A stretch of DNA of 64,000 nucleotides from Branchiostoma floridae (taxonomy: Eukaryota; Chordata; Leptocardii; Amphioxiformes; Branchiostomatidae): assembly GCF_000003815.2 (NCBI RefSeq), contig NC_049988.1, forward strand, positions 22,519,581-22,583,580, read 5' to 3'. A program made the position numbers and the translations under genes. Of this stretch, positions 33,887 through 45,109 are shown piece after piece (within the stretch, counting starts at the first letter, position 1; the number at the start of each line of letters is the position of its first letter). The notes under the pieces are model-generated. The model worked only from the letters and a program-made list of their open reading frames with translations. It was not told the origin of the DNA and did not search any database.

Positions 33887-35695
33887 GGCAGGCGGGACTA
33901 TCTCCACCACTGTAAACTGGCCCTACAGACATCTGCAGTAAAACTACTGGCCAGTCAAACGATAAATATAAAAATGTAGCCATTGGAACCGAACAGTACG
34001 TTTTTTACAAGTTTGTTGAGTTAAAGTAACGCACGATAAAGAGTGAATAGGCACCAAAGCCATGAATCAGTGCAACTTTAGACACGCCTCACTTTTCATA
34101 TATATTTCAGAGAATATACCCATTTTTTTGCACATAGCCAAAAGTTATCACTTAACAAACATTCTAGAAGTAGAAATCTCCTGATCAAATCCATTAATAT
34201 TTTCTTTACATAGATTTCAGCTTTATTGATAATCAAATATCTTACCCCAGGTTCTTGTTTGGATTATGCGCATGCTTGCAGTTTTACATATGGATAAAAC
34301 AATGGGCCCAAAACAACACGTTGTTTTACATGTTTGTTGAGTAGCAAAATAACACATGAGAAATGGAGAATGCCATGATGCATTACTGTGTAACTGTAGA
34401 CACGCCACAGTTCTTATATGTATTGCAGAGATCGTACCCATATATTTTCGCACGTAGCCAGAAGGTTTTGTTTTTTTGGGAAGTCTAGAAAGTGATAAGG
34501 TCGTGGTTTGGCAGTGTCAAATGCAATACTGCTTCTTAAACGTTTCATAAACACGGGTAACACTGACAAAATGCACGCGCTAATAAACTTGCAACTTGAT
34601 TGTTCTAACAGTAGACTGACTACTCTTTGTTGTTGTAGTAAACGAGGACAATGCCTAATACCATAACAACCCACTATTTATTGATGGATGGTCCTTTAAC
34701 AATTTTCTTTATAAAAGCTGGTATGCTGTGCTCATGTGAGCCTTGACCACTGAAGAAACCACATTGGTGAAGCCGATCTGTACATGTGTGACACTAAATT
34801 AATGTTACCAATAGGAGCTATTGCTCCAGTTGTTTTGCTGAGGGGTGATTGTGGTGAGAAAAATGTCGGTTAGCGTGAGGATCAGTCCGCTCTATACATG
34901 ATGATTGTCCATCGTTTCGACACTGACCATTAAAATGTAGTACCCAAAACTGTGTTCCACTCATGGCGTCTTTCTCTTTACCAAGGCAGCACGGACATAC
35001 GTAAGTCCTGTTTTAGAACAAATCCCTCATTCTTGTTCTTCCATCTGACAACATTTTGACATGAAAATAGAATCTATAAATAGACAAACAAATAAAACAC
35101 TGTTGCATTTATTCAAACTTTCATTTTTCCAAAGACCCTTAAGTCGGTTCGTGTGACAGACTACTTAAGAAAAATTTCACCCTGTACTTTTATCAATTGA
35201 TCACAAACATTATTCCTTCTTATAACGTTGCATATCCGAACACATTCATTTGTCCAGTAGTACTCCACTCAACAGGGTGGACCGTGACTCTTTAAAAAAA
35301 TTGTACTGTACTAATACTAGTAATATTAGCATTATACTAATTTATTTCTATTATTAAAAAGACAACTTAGTACCGAACTTGTTTACATATAAAGAGACAC
35401 ATTATAACGAGACACATTGCATTATCACTAACCAATACAAGGCACACAATGTTAAAATATGACTACGTTAAGAACTGATCATTACCTCATTATGTCTTCT
35501 GTAAAAGTACAATAAGAAGGAAGGAAGAAGAACGGAAAAAAGAAAATCCAGAAAGGTCACATTTAATGGGAAATGTCTGAAATGTGATTACGTTAACTGA
35601 TATATGAAACTTGCTACATGAAAACATGATAAGAAGGAAGGAAGAAACGGCAATAAAAATAACAAAAAAAGTTTAAAGGGCAGCTACTCTGAAGT
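33887..35695. repeat. lectin-to-zinc-finger spacer, copy 3
   Basis: Same order of landmarks as copies 1 and 2, but lacks about 140 bases of the conserved block after CCATCTGACA (near 35040). Closest to copy 4. No gene supported. Confidence 0.65.
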
Positions 35696-35845
35696 GTAAG
35701 CGGAACGCGCTACACACTGAATATGTACAAGCAGGCATTAAATTAACCTTTCACCCCAAAGTGCCAGTCACCTTTCACCCCTTGCTGCTCCAGACAGACG
35801 CTTGCAGGAGGATTGTGCGGAGGTAATAATCATCACTGGAAGCAG
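35696..35845 (+). other. non-coding leader exon E (Z5)
   Basis: Leader copy beginning GTAAGCGGAACGCGC; motifs TTAACCTTTCACCCC and AGTCACCTTTCACCCC; ends GGAAGCAG before GTAAGGACGGG. Its coding exon is 2.6 kb away because of nested insertions. Confidence 0.6.
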
Positions 35846-36649
35846 GTAAGGACGGGATACATAAAACATGACTGCATTACCATCAACTATAAGGGGTAGA
35901 GGCCATCTTTATGGCATGTCGGCAACGTTAGACAGAATTGTAAGACTTTTTGTGGTGACGAAAATGGTTGTAGGGAGGGGGGCATCTTTACCTTCACGGA
36001 AACAAAGGGAGAAAAACATTTCTTCTAGTTCTACTTCCTATTCATCGTTTCCAAACAAATAATGAACTGGCCAGGCCATGGTTCGGGTGGTGTAGCAGAC
36101 ACCCAATGGTGTTCGGTTACATGTGGCAAGTATCAGGACAAAGCTCGAGGGGCTGGATTATGAATGTGTTTGTGTAAGACTAAACAGATCTTGTTAAAAA
36201 CGTCTAGTAATGCAATTCAGCCTATGGCTGCGAGATGTCCACTCATTATGTTTTAGATTGTTATTGTAGTGTAATGTTGGTGCGATGGAAATAAACCAAG
36301 TTATATAGTCTACTCGACAGACGCCCGATAAATCTACGCAAGATGCCGCTGGGGTCGTTTAGGTCATTGGGAGTGTCTACTGTGAAATGGGTGGCACTTT
36401 TATGAGGGGTGATTTGTTGTGAGTTGTAGGCAATCTCTAAAGGTTTGGAACTAAAATGACCAAGCTGTAAATATTGTTACGCTAGAAAAACTAAGACTTT
36501 TTGTGAGTAAATTGCTATCGCATCGTCTTTATCACTTTCTGTCACTTTATATTGAATGTGACTAGTATAAATTAGAAACATGTAACGTTACATTTTGTAG
36601 TTGTAAAAACACAACAAACAGATGAAGAAAACAATACCCAATCGTAAAT

Positions 36650-38325
36650 ACCTTTTTGGGTTTCTGTTTTTTTTTGGGGGGGGGGGGGGGTATTTATTTC
36701 ACACATACATGATACAGTCAAACCTGTCTATAGCGGCCACCCAAGGGACTGGTCAAAATTGGCCACTATAGAGAGGTGGCCACTATAGGGAATATGCTAA
36801 TCAATTGACCACAAGCAATAAGTTTGACATGGTTTTAGTACCCACTGATCGTTATTCACATAATACAGTACTGTACATGTACTGCAGTGATTTTTACACT
36901 ATATGTATTAAGAAAACAAAAGTTATAAAAAGTTTTAAATGTTCTACAGTTGATATTGTCTGAAGAGACCGGTATCGTCATAGTTCTTTGATCTTTCGTC
37001 TTGTATCCTTTGATACTTCGCCGTCCGTGTGTTCCCGCTTGCGTTCACACGTCAGATTCACCCATTATGCTAATGTGGTACTCACAAGAAAAATCTCGTC
37101 ATTTTAGACTTATCTCTTAATAAATGTAAGAATCAAATCCACCATACTCTGACGTTCATATCATTGTCTTAGTAACAATTTATTTAGAAAGTTTTTGTAA
37201 TGTAGATTAACCTCAGCGATAGTGTATTAGAACGTAACTTTAACACAATTTACCTCCGTAATATTGGTGTCGTCTATTGACCTTATATGACCTCGTTTGT
37301 CAGCGGGTATGGGTAGCGCCAATTTAGGAAGTTTTGTTTTGAAAATAAATCAAAGAGGTTTTAAATCCGGCGTAGGGTGACGATACGGCAGGTGTATATG
37401 GCCGAACGCGTGCCGAAACATAGATCAACGGTCCGCGTGGCCGTAATCGGCAGTGTTTCTGTGTCTGCGGGACCGAAAATCGTGTGGCCGTGGCCACGTT
37501 GGACAGGTGGCCGCTAAGCCTATTTCTTAATCATTACGAATCCAAGGGACCGACAAAAAGTGGCCACTATGGGCAGGTGGCCGGTATGCAAAGGTGGCCG
37601 CTAATACAGGTTTGACTGTATAAGAAACAATAACAATAAAGTACAGAAAGTAAATTAAGGTGCAGAAGGGTGGAAGAAGCCTAGTTGGCTTGTACAGTGC
37701 CCCCTCCACTTAACTAAACATTTACTAACCTATATACAAATGTAGAAAATATCAAATAGATTAAAGAAAAACAACGAATGAAACATATCAGGAATAAATC
37801 CTTAATTTAGATGATTAAGCAAATAGATTAGACAGAGTGATTAGATCGAGACTAAATTTATACCATAAATGTACTATAAATCAGGACATGACAGAAGCAT
37901 GAAAGACTCAACATTTGTTGGGGTTTGATAAAAGGTGGTTTATTAACATGATTTTAAGATTTAGCAGAGGCGTACAATTTATGGGGAGGGAGGAAGAACA
38001 TTCCAAACATTGATGCATTTGTATTTTACAGTCATATGGGCCAAAGGCATTCTAAATAGGGGAATGAGAAGATTTGAACTTTGGCGAGTTTGATAATTGT
38101 GGAACTGAGGTCGGAAATTAAGAAAACCATCAACGGTATCGGGTAGACTATGGTTTCTGTATTGGGCTGTTAAGAAGACATGTTGAAAACTGTTGTTATC
38201 CAAATTTTCAAAATTCTAAGTTTCTCAAATAGTAGTAAAGAATAGGCGTGGAAATTTGAACCAGTGGCAATGCGTAAGAATATTTCCCATCCAATACCAT
38301 AACATGTCCCAACTTTTTATTAGGA
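36650..38325 (-). mobile_element. LINE remnant in the Z5 intron with nested MITE
   Basis: Insertion in Z intron sequence between GTAAATACC and the family tract AAGGTAAACATTATTTG. The left edge is T-rich then G-rich (36668-36690), as expected for the 3' end of a minus-strand retroelement. The minus strand at 37979-38203 encodes an RT tail (QYRNHSLPDTVDGFLNF; HNYQTRQSSNLLIPLFR; VWNVLP). The remainder is not recognised. Confidence 0.6.
36715..37618. mobile_element. 904-bp TA-flanked MITE (Tc1/mariner-type)
   Basis: Left end CAGTCAAACCTGTCTATAGC; right end is the complement of CAGTCAAACCTGTATTAGCG. TA on both sides (36713-36714, 37619-37620). Internal GTGGCCACTATAG motifs pair across the element. 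No transposase. Nested in the LINE remnant. Confidence 0.75.
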
Positions 38326-38426
38326 TAAAACATGTTAAGGTAAACATTATTTGTTCACTTGAAACGATCTAGTTTTAATTGGTCTATTTCTTCTTTTCTA
38401 ATGATTTTCTATTCATTAGGTTTGAC

Positions 38427-39413
38427 ATGGCAGAGGCAGGTAATGGGTCTCCTACTGCTGTTCCCCAAAACTTCGGCGATGGGTCCCCTACTGGAGTTTT
38501 TTGTGACCAGCCAATAACGAGCGAAACGAATTTGGTCAGTCAACCGAAATCAAACACTGATGAAAACCCCCACAAGTGTGACCAGTGTGACTATTCTGCT
38601 GCACAAAAATCCAACTTGGACAGTCATCTAGCAAAGCATACTGGTGATAAGCCCTTTATGTGTGGGGAATGTGGGTACAGGACAGCTAAGAAGTCTCATT
38701 TATCCATACATATGAGAACTCATTCCGGTGAAAAACCCTACAAGTGTGAACAGTGTGACTATTCTGCCGCACGAAAAGGCAGTTTGGACCAACATCTAGC
38801 CAAACACACTGGTGACAAGCCCTACATGTGTGGGGAGTGTGAGTACAGGACAGTTCTGAAGTCTGACTTATCCCGACATATGAGAACACATACCGGTGAC
38901 AAACCATACAAGTGTGACCATTGTGACTATTCTGCTGCACAAAAATCCCACTTGGACAGTCATCTAGCAAATCATACTGGTGACAAGCCCTACATGTGTG
39001 GGGAGTGTGGGTACAGGACAGCTATAAAGTCTTATATATCCCAACATATGAGAACTCATACCGGTGAAAAGCCCTACAAGTGTGACCAGTGTGACTATTC
39101 TGCCGCACGAAAAGACAGTTTGGACCAACATCTAGCCAAGCACACAGGTGATAAGCCCTACATGTGTGGGGAGTGTGGGTACAGGACAGCTCTGAAGTCT
39201 GACTTATCCCGACATATTAGAACACATACCGGTGACAAACCCTACAAGTGTGACCAGTGTGACTATTCTGCTGCACAAAAATCCCACTTGGACAGTCATC
39301 TAGCAAAGCACACTCGTGACAAGCCCTACATGTGCGGGGAGTGTGGGTACAGGACAGCTTACAAGTCAGCCTTATCTCGACATATGAGAACTCATATCGG
39401 TGAAAAGCCCTAA
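38427..39413 (+). CDS. Z5: C2H2 zinc-finger protein, 10 fingers, 3'-truncated
   Basis: 328 residues from the ATG seven bases after the acceptor at 38419. N-terminus [20 protein letters not shown]. Unlike other members the array opens with a type B finger, so one A finger was lost (linker DENPHKCDQC). Fingers 3-6 and 7-10 are a direct duplication with a 336-bp period: each block carries SLDQH, KSDLSRH and KSHLDSH helices in that order. The frame ends within the linker after finger 10, where CCCTAAAG replaces CCCTACAAG through loss of one C, and the downstream sequence is not zinc finger. All ten fingers keep their ligands, so a shortened product could still bind DNA. Confidence 0.87.
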   Translation: MAEAGNGSPTAVPQNFGDGSPTGVFCDQPITSETNLVSQPKSNTDENPHKCDQCDYSAAQKSNLDSHLAKHTGDKPFMCGECGYRTAKKSHLSIHMRTHSGEKPYKCEQCDYSAARKGSLDQHLAKHTGDKPYMCGECEYRTVLKSDLSRHMRTHTGDKPYKCDHCDYSAAQKSHLDSHLANHTGDKPYMCGECGYRTAIKSYISQHMRTHTGEKPYKCDQCDYSAARKDSLDQHLAKHTGDKPYMCGECGYRTALKSDLSRHIRTHTGDKPYKCDQCDYSAAQKSHLDSHLAKHTRDKPYMCGECGYRTAYKSALSRHMRTHIGEKP

Positions 39414-39822
39414 AGTGTGACGACCTATCACTAGGTAAATACTTTAGAACATAAGTCATTTATCCTAAAAAAATCTCATGTACATGCAGCTTACATGTAA
39501 GAAGAAAACTGCAGGCGTCCAATTCCAACATTTGACCATTAGCCAGTAAAGTAGGTTCGCACTATTGAACGGCGACATGCAAAACATGCTACCCTGAGAA
39601 GACAACAGTTAACAAATCATCATGTAGTTTATATTGCGCTCAATTACGTCTGGAACCGCATTGTTAAAATGTCCATAAAACAGTCATTGTACATGTACAT
39701 ACTTTGCGTTTGTGATCTCATCTGTAAATGTAAGCAGTGAGCCTTGTCATGTGAAGCAAGTTTCGGTAACTGCCATGGTTGATATGTAAGAACATAACTG
39801 ATTAGTGAACATAACGAAGTTT

Positions 39823-39828
39823 AATAAA
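39823..39828 (+). terminator. Z5 poly(A) signal
   Basis: AATAAA in the family context AAGTTTAATAAAAGTAC, about 410 bases after the stop codon. Confidence 0.5.
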
Positions 39829-40258
39829 AGTACAAATAACATCCCATTGTCTCTCGTGTGGTATGTGCATAATATTGTTTTGGCCGTACAAGGTCATAGG
39901 TCATTTTTTAAATAATAATTCACAATAATGTTGTATAGTAGTATATATATATTTGAAAGAATGGCGCAAAACGAGCAGAAAGGATTTGTTTGTAACGCAT
40001 ACCCAGTAAACCACATCATGGTGTAACACACCAATTTTTTACTGAACTGCACAAGCTGCATATCCGGACAGATTTGTCCACTCAAACCTGGGTGGCCCAC
40101 TAGCTACGTAAACATCTAGTTATTGCCGTGCCTTGTGTAACACTAAGAAAGGAAGCCGGAAGAAAATAAAACAAAGACATTTAAGTCTCAAAAGTCTGTC
40201 GGATAATAGCCAAAGTTGCTAAATTCAGATGAAAAGTACAGGATACCTGACTAATAGT

Positions 40259-40865
40259 GTAGGCGGAACGTTCTGCACAATGATGGGTAAGCAGGTATTA
40301 AATGACCTTTCGCCCTAAAGCGCCAGTCACCTTTCACCCCTTGCTGCTACAGAGCAGTGACCACCAATCATGTCTTCCCTATCCTTATAATGCATTTAAT
40401 GGCAAATAGAAGCTGTCAAAAGTCACCTACCTGACGTTTCGTTCTCGAAAAACTAACATTGAGAGGGTAGCCCGGCTTCTAAAATGTCCATTCTCAACTT
40501 TTCGGAACTTTCTGACCACTGGAACACATGTGATTTGCATCCAAACGCAACTCGGTGACCTTTGACCCCATCTGGCACTACAATGACAGCTACATAACAA
40601 ACTTCTTTCTAGTGTCCAGGCACCCAAAACAGGCTTGAAAGTCTGGTTTTTTCGACATAATAAAAAACCTACAACCCTTACCTGTAGAATACAGCTCCAA
40701 GATGCCAACATTTCCAAAGAAAAACACATCTTCTGATACTTTTAAAAATCAATCCTGTGGGGACTCACCGGGGACCTTCTGCGCAGCCGTCAATTAGGGT
40801 CATTGCCCTACAGACAGACGCTTGCAGGAGGATTGTGCGGAGGTAATAATCGTCACTGGAAGCAG
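40259..40865 (+). other. non-coding leader exon F, split by a transposon (Z6/Z7)
   Basis: Leader sequence is present as 40259-40353 and 40807-40865, separated by a 453-bp insertion. Both DR1-like motifs lie in the first part (TGACCTTTCGCCC and AGTCACCTTTCACCCC). The donor GGAAGCAG|GTAAGAACGAG is in the second part. If transcribed, the exon would be about 600 bases. It is the only leader for two downstream coding exons, Z6 and Z7. Confidence 0.6.
40354..40806. mobile_element. 453-bp MITE in leader F (hAT-like candidate)
   Basis: Ends GCAGTGACC and complement of GCAATGACC. Flanking 8-mers GCTACAGA (40346-40353) and CCTACAGA (40807-40814) match at 7 of 8. Nine sister leaders give the empty site. 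An 8-bp duplication and CAGTG-like end suggest hAT; no transposase seen. Confidence 0.65.
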
Positions 40866-41707
40866 GTAAGAACGAGATATACATACAACATGACTGCATT
40901 TGTATGAACTGAAGGGGGTAGAGGTCATTTCTGTGGTATGCGGGCTTCATTAGGCAGAAATGTAAGACTTTTCGGGGCGACGAAAAAATTATACGGGGTG
41001 GGAGGGGGGCATATTTACCTTCACGGAAGCAAATGGGAAAGATTGTTTTGCTCTGTTTCTCCTATTTATCTTCTCAAGACAAACAAGGAAAATAACCTAG
41101 ACCAGATCGCTGTCACCATGGTTACTGGAGGTGTAGCAGGCACCCTGTGGTGTTCGGTTACATGTTGCAAGTATCAGGACAAAGTTCGAGGGGCTGGATT
41201 ATGAATGTGTTTGTGTATGACTGAACAGATCTTGTTTAAAACTGCTAGTCTACCCGACAGGCGACCGATGAATATAGTAAGATGCCGCCTGTGTCATGTA
41301 GGTCATTGGGAGAGTCTACTGTAATATGGGTAGAACTTTTATGACGGGTGATCTGTAGGCAACCACAACAGACTTGGAGCTAAAATGACCGAGCTTTAAA
41401 TTTTGTGACGATAGAAAAACAATAGCTTTGCCTTATTGGGAATAAATTGCCATCGTATCGTCTTCATCACTTTATAGGGAATGTAAATAGTATATTGGAA
41501 AAGTATATTTACTAGTAGATAGGAAGCATTTACATATGTAATTGCAAAAACACAACAAACGGAAATCACATGTATTCGTAAACAGTTTGTTAGGCTAGAC
41601 CATGTGAAAGTACATAATTCGTTTGCTCGCTATTCTCTAGTTTTGATTTGGGTATTTATTCTTTTCTGATATGTTTCTTTTCCGTCAGGTTCAACAAACA
41701 AACGAAC

Positions 41708-41938
41708 ATGGCAGAGGAAGGTAATGCGTCTCCTACTGTTGTTCCCCCGAACTTCGGTGATGGGTCTCCTACTGGAGTTTTTGGTGACCAGCCAACAGCA
41801 GGCAGAACGAGATTGATCAGACAACGGAAATCAACAGCTGATGACAAACCCTACATGTGTGGGGAGTGTGGGTTCAGGACAGTCAGTGAGTCTCATTTAT
41901 CCCGACATATGACTATGAGAACTCATACCGGTTACTGA
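41708..41938 (+). pseudogene. Z6: zinc-finger gene cut off after one finger
   Basis: 76 codons after the acceptor TCAG at 41685-41688. The exon begins GGTTCAACAAACAAACGAAC, a 5' UTR expansion shared only with Z10. N-terminus MAEEGNASPTVVPPNFGDGS, again closest to Z10, then one complete type A finger (CGECGFRTVSESHLSRH plus an extra Met-Thr before MRTH). At 41930 the sequence changes abruptly into intron DNA identical to the Z3 intron, giving a stop at once. Z6 is thus truncated by the left edge of the 3-kb segmental duplication that carries Z7. Confidence 0.85.
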
Positions 41939-42101
41939 AGGTGTAGCAGACACCCTGTGGTGTTCGCTTACATGTAGCAAGTATCAGGACAAAGCCCGAG
42001 GGACTAGATTATGAATTTGATTGTGTAAGACTAAACAGATCTTGTTTAAAACGGCTAGTCTTCCCGAAAGGCGACCGATAAATCTACTCAAGATGCCGCT
42101 G

Positions 42102-42116
42102 GGGTCATTTAGGTCA
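42102..42116 (+). promoter_or_regulatory. DR3-like motif, Z7 upstream
   Basis: Exact GGGTCATTTAGGTCA, inherited with the duplication. Confidence 0.35.
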
Positions 42117-42668
42117 TTGGGAGAGTCTACTGTAAAACGGGTGGTGCTTTTATGAGGGGTGATTCGCTATTGTTTCTCATAGTACTTGTTTAAGAATTTC
42201 AAGTTGGAATTTGGGTGCATCGAAATTAGGTTTTTCTCACATTCTAGTTTACTTCATGTGGTGCACCCAAAAACTTTTTGTTGCACCCAATTTTCTAGGT
42301 TGGGTGCACCAGTGCACCTAATCCCCAAAATGAATTTCGAGCCCTGCTATGATGAGCTGTAGGCAATCACAAAAGGCTTCGAGCTAATTGACCGTTTGTG
42401 AGGCTAGAAAAAAATAACTAAGCATTCTTGTTATCGGATCATCTTTATCACTTCCCGTCACCGTAGTGAACGTGAGTAGTATATTGGAAACATGCATTTT
42501 GTCATCGCAAAAACATAACAAAAAAGAGAAAATAAAACAACCCCTAACTGTAAATAGCTTGTTAGGCTAGACCATGTGAAAGTTAACATTATTTTATTGC
42601 TTGACATCTAGTTTTAATTGGTCTATTTCTTCTTTTCCAATATTTTTTTCTATTTCATTAGGTTAGAC

Positions 42669-44177
42669 ATGGCAGAGGCATGTAATGGGTCTCCTACTGC
42701 TGTTCCTCAGAACTTCAGTGATGGGTATCGGTATCCACCTGGAGTTTTATGCGACAAGGATGCAACCAAAGCCAAAGACCACCCCACAGCGAGCAAAACC
42801 AGTTTGGTCAGTCAACCGGAAGCACACCCCGGTGAGAAACCCTACATGTGTGGGGAGTGTGGGTACAAGACAGCTTACCACTCAAATTTATCCAAACATA
42901 TGAGAACTCATACCGGTGAAAAACCCTACAAGTGTGACCAGTGTGACTATTCTGCTTCACGAAAATACAGTTTGGACCAACATCTAGCCAAACACACTGG
43001 TGATAAACCCTACATGTGTGGGGAGTGTGGGTACAGGACAGCTCACAAGTCTGACTTATCCCGACACATGAGAACACACACAAGGGAAAAACCATTCAAG
43101 TGTGACCAGTTTGACTATTCTGCTGTACAAAAATCCATCTTGGACAGTCATCTAGCAAAGCACACCGGTGAGAAGCCCTACATGTGTGGGGAGTGTGGGT
43201 ACAAGACAGCTAAGAAGTCTCATTTATCCGAACACATGATAACTCACATAGAAGAAAAACCCTACAAGTGTGACCAGTGTGACTATTCTGCTGCACGAAA
43301 ATCCGGTTTGGACCATCATCTAGCCAAACACACTGGTGACAAGCCCTACATATGTAGGGAGTGTGGGTACAGGACATCTCAGAAGTCTGACTTATCCCGA
43401 CATATGAGAACACACACGGGAGAAAAACCCTACAAGTGTGACCAGTGTGACTATTCTGCTTCAAGAAAATCCAGTTTGGACCATCATCTAGCCAAACACA
43501 CTGGTGAGAAGCCCTACATGTGTGAAAAATGTGGGTACAGGACATCTCGAAAAAATGACTTATCCCAACACATCAGAACCCATACTGGTGAAAAACCCTA
43601 CAAGTGTGACCAGTGTGCATTTTCTGCTGCACAAAAATCCACCTTAAAGCAACATCAAGCCATGCACACAGGTGAGAAGCCCTACATGTGTGAGGAGTGT
43701 GGGTACAGAACAGCTAAGAAGTTTCATTTAGCCGAACATATGAGAACTCATACCGGTGAAAAACCCTACAAGTGTGGCCAGTGTGACTATTCTGCAGCAA
43801 AGAAATCCACTTTGAACCGGCATCTAGCAAAGCACGCTGGTGAGAAACCCTACATGTGTGGGGAGTGTGGGTACAGGACAGCTCAGAAATCTACATTATA
43901 TCGACATATAGAAACTCATACATTAGAAAAATCCTACAAATGTGACCAGTGTGACTATTCTGCTGCACAGAAGTCCACATTGAACCAACATGTAGTCAAT
44001 CATACTGGTGATAAGCCCTACATGTGTGAAGAGTGTGGGTATAGGACAACTTGGAAATCTACCTTATCCAGACACATGAGAACGCACACAGGTGAAAAAC
44101 CCTACAAATGTGACCAATGTGACTATTCTGCAAGAAGGAAATATGCATTGGACAAACATTGTAAAACACACCGGTGA
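42669..44177 (+). CDS. Z7: C2H2 zinc-finger protein, 16 fingers (Z3 duplicate)
   Basis: 502 residues, ATG seven bases after the acceptor CATTAG (42661). Same domain layout as Z3, including the YRYPPGV N-terminal segment, the ligand-deficient finger 4 (CDQF) and unusual linkers. I count 13 residue differences from Z3. Several are in finger helices (finger 6 KSSLDHH to KSGLDHH, finger 8 LDQH to LDHH), so DNA preference may have begun to diverge. Finger 14 keeps CDQC where Z3 has CYQC (between the two Cys, not a ligand). It lacks its own leader; transcripts would need leader F upstream of Z6 or another promoter. Confidence 0.9.
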   Translation: MAEACNGSPTAVPQNFSDGYRYPPGVLCDKDATKAKDHPTASKTSLVSQPEAHPGEKPYMCGECGYKTAYHSNLSKHMRTHTGEKPYKCDQCDYSASRKYSLDQHLAKHTGDKPYMCGECGYRTAHKSDLSRHMRTHTREKPFKCDQFDYSAVQKSILDSHLAKHTGEKPYMCGECGYKTAKKSHLSEHMITHIEEKPYKCDQCDYSAARKSGLDHHLAKHTGDKPYICRECGYRTSQKSDLSRHMRTHTGEKPYKCDQCDYSASRKSSLDHHLAKHTGEKPYMCEKCGYRTSRKNDLSQHIRTHTGEKPYKCDQCAFSAAQKSTLKQHQAMHTGEKPYMCEECGYRTAKKFHLAEHMRTHTGEKPYKCGQCDYSAAKKSTLNRHLAKHAGEKPYMCGECGYRTAQKSTLYRHIETHTLEKSYKCDQCDYSAAQKSTLNQHVVNHTGDKPYMCEECGYRTTWKSTLSRHMRTHTGEKPYKCDQCDYSARRKYALDKHCKTHR

Positions 44178-44639
44178 ACAACACTACATGTGTCAGGAAT
44201 GTGATTCCGGGAAATCTAAGAAAACTTTTTTTTCCAATAAATATAGCGTATGTCACCTAGCTGTTAGAAACACTGATGGAAATCTCTGACTGCAGAGGGG
44301 GTGGAAGAAGAACTCAAAAACCGAAATCATCTACTTGTAGCTAACATACCATATGAATATTGTATATTCAAGAATGCTGGCAACCTTAAAAAAACTCACT
44401 TATATTACTTATATGTAAGTTAGAGACACATATCATTTGTATATTCTTGCTCTGCTTTAGATAGATTTATATCTTACTAGTATGTGCATAGGGCTTGCCA
44501 CACCCTCTTAAAAAATATGTATATGCAGCATGCATGTAAGACGAACACTTTACGTGTCCTATTCCAATATTTGAGAATAAGCCATCTCACATTTACGAGC
44601 GTGCAATTGCTGTAGTGATGTCACCTATTTTCAAAGTTC

Positions 44640-44914
44640 TATATCCTCTTTCTTCTTTCTATTGAGGCGATCGCCTTCAGTGTTTTAAAGATGCTATTAC
44701 CTTTAGTTGTGTGGAGTTTGCTGAGAAGGGCGGCTATGCCGACAGACACTTGAGTCAGATTTGAGTCTTGAAGATGTCCAGGTGGAAGATAAGGCGCCCT
44801 CCGCGGGAAAGTCGTTCCAGTTTTTGATAGTACGCGGGGAAAATGATCTCTGTCGGTACAGTGTACTACTTTGAGTGGCTTGGTGTGCGGCCGGGTGCAT
44901 ATGGTGGGGAGCAC
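44640..44914 (-). mobile_element. LINE RT C-terminal tail in Z7 3' flank
   Basis: The minus strand at 44703-44900 reads YRQRSFSPRTIKNWNDFPAE followed by GALSSTW, clearly the end of a jockey/CR1-type reverse transcriptase. Part of the segmental duplication. Confidence 0.7.
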
Positions 44915-45031
44915 CGGGCTTTTTTGGCTAAGTTAGGAGCCTTTTTTGTGAAGTGAGCTTCTGGGACATAATATGTAGTTTCGGTGACTGCCATGTAAGA
45001 AAATAACTGATTAGTGAAAATAAGAAAGTTT

Positions 45032-45037
45032 AATAAA
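45032..45037 (+). terminator. Z7 poly(A) signal
   Basis: AATAAA in AAGTTTAATAAAAATAC, the family 3'-end context. Confidence 0.5.
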
Positions 45038-45109
45038 AATACAAAATCAGTTCCATTCCATTGTCTCTCGTGTGGTAGGTGCATAATATTGTGCTGACCG
45101 TACAAGGTC

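Larger units (their letters stand above)
41930..44965 (+). repeat. 3-kb segmental duplication, copy 2 (Z7)
   Basis: Partner of 14588-17630. The left joint lies in the ZNF linker codons of Z6 (shared GGT only), the right joint near CTGGGACATAATATG, after which the flank resembles that of Z5. The duplicated unit starts inside the intron, so it brought a coding exon but no leader. Confidence 0.85.
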
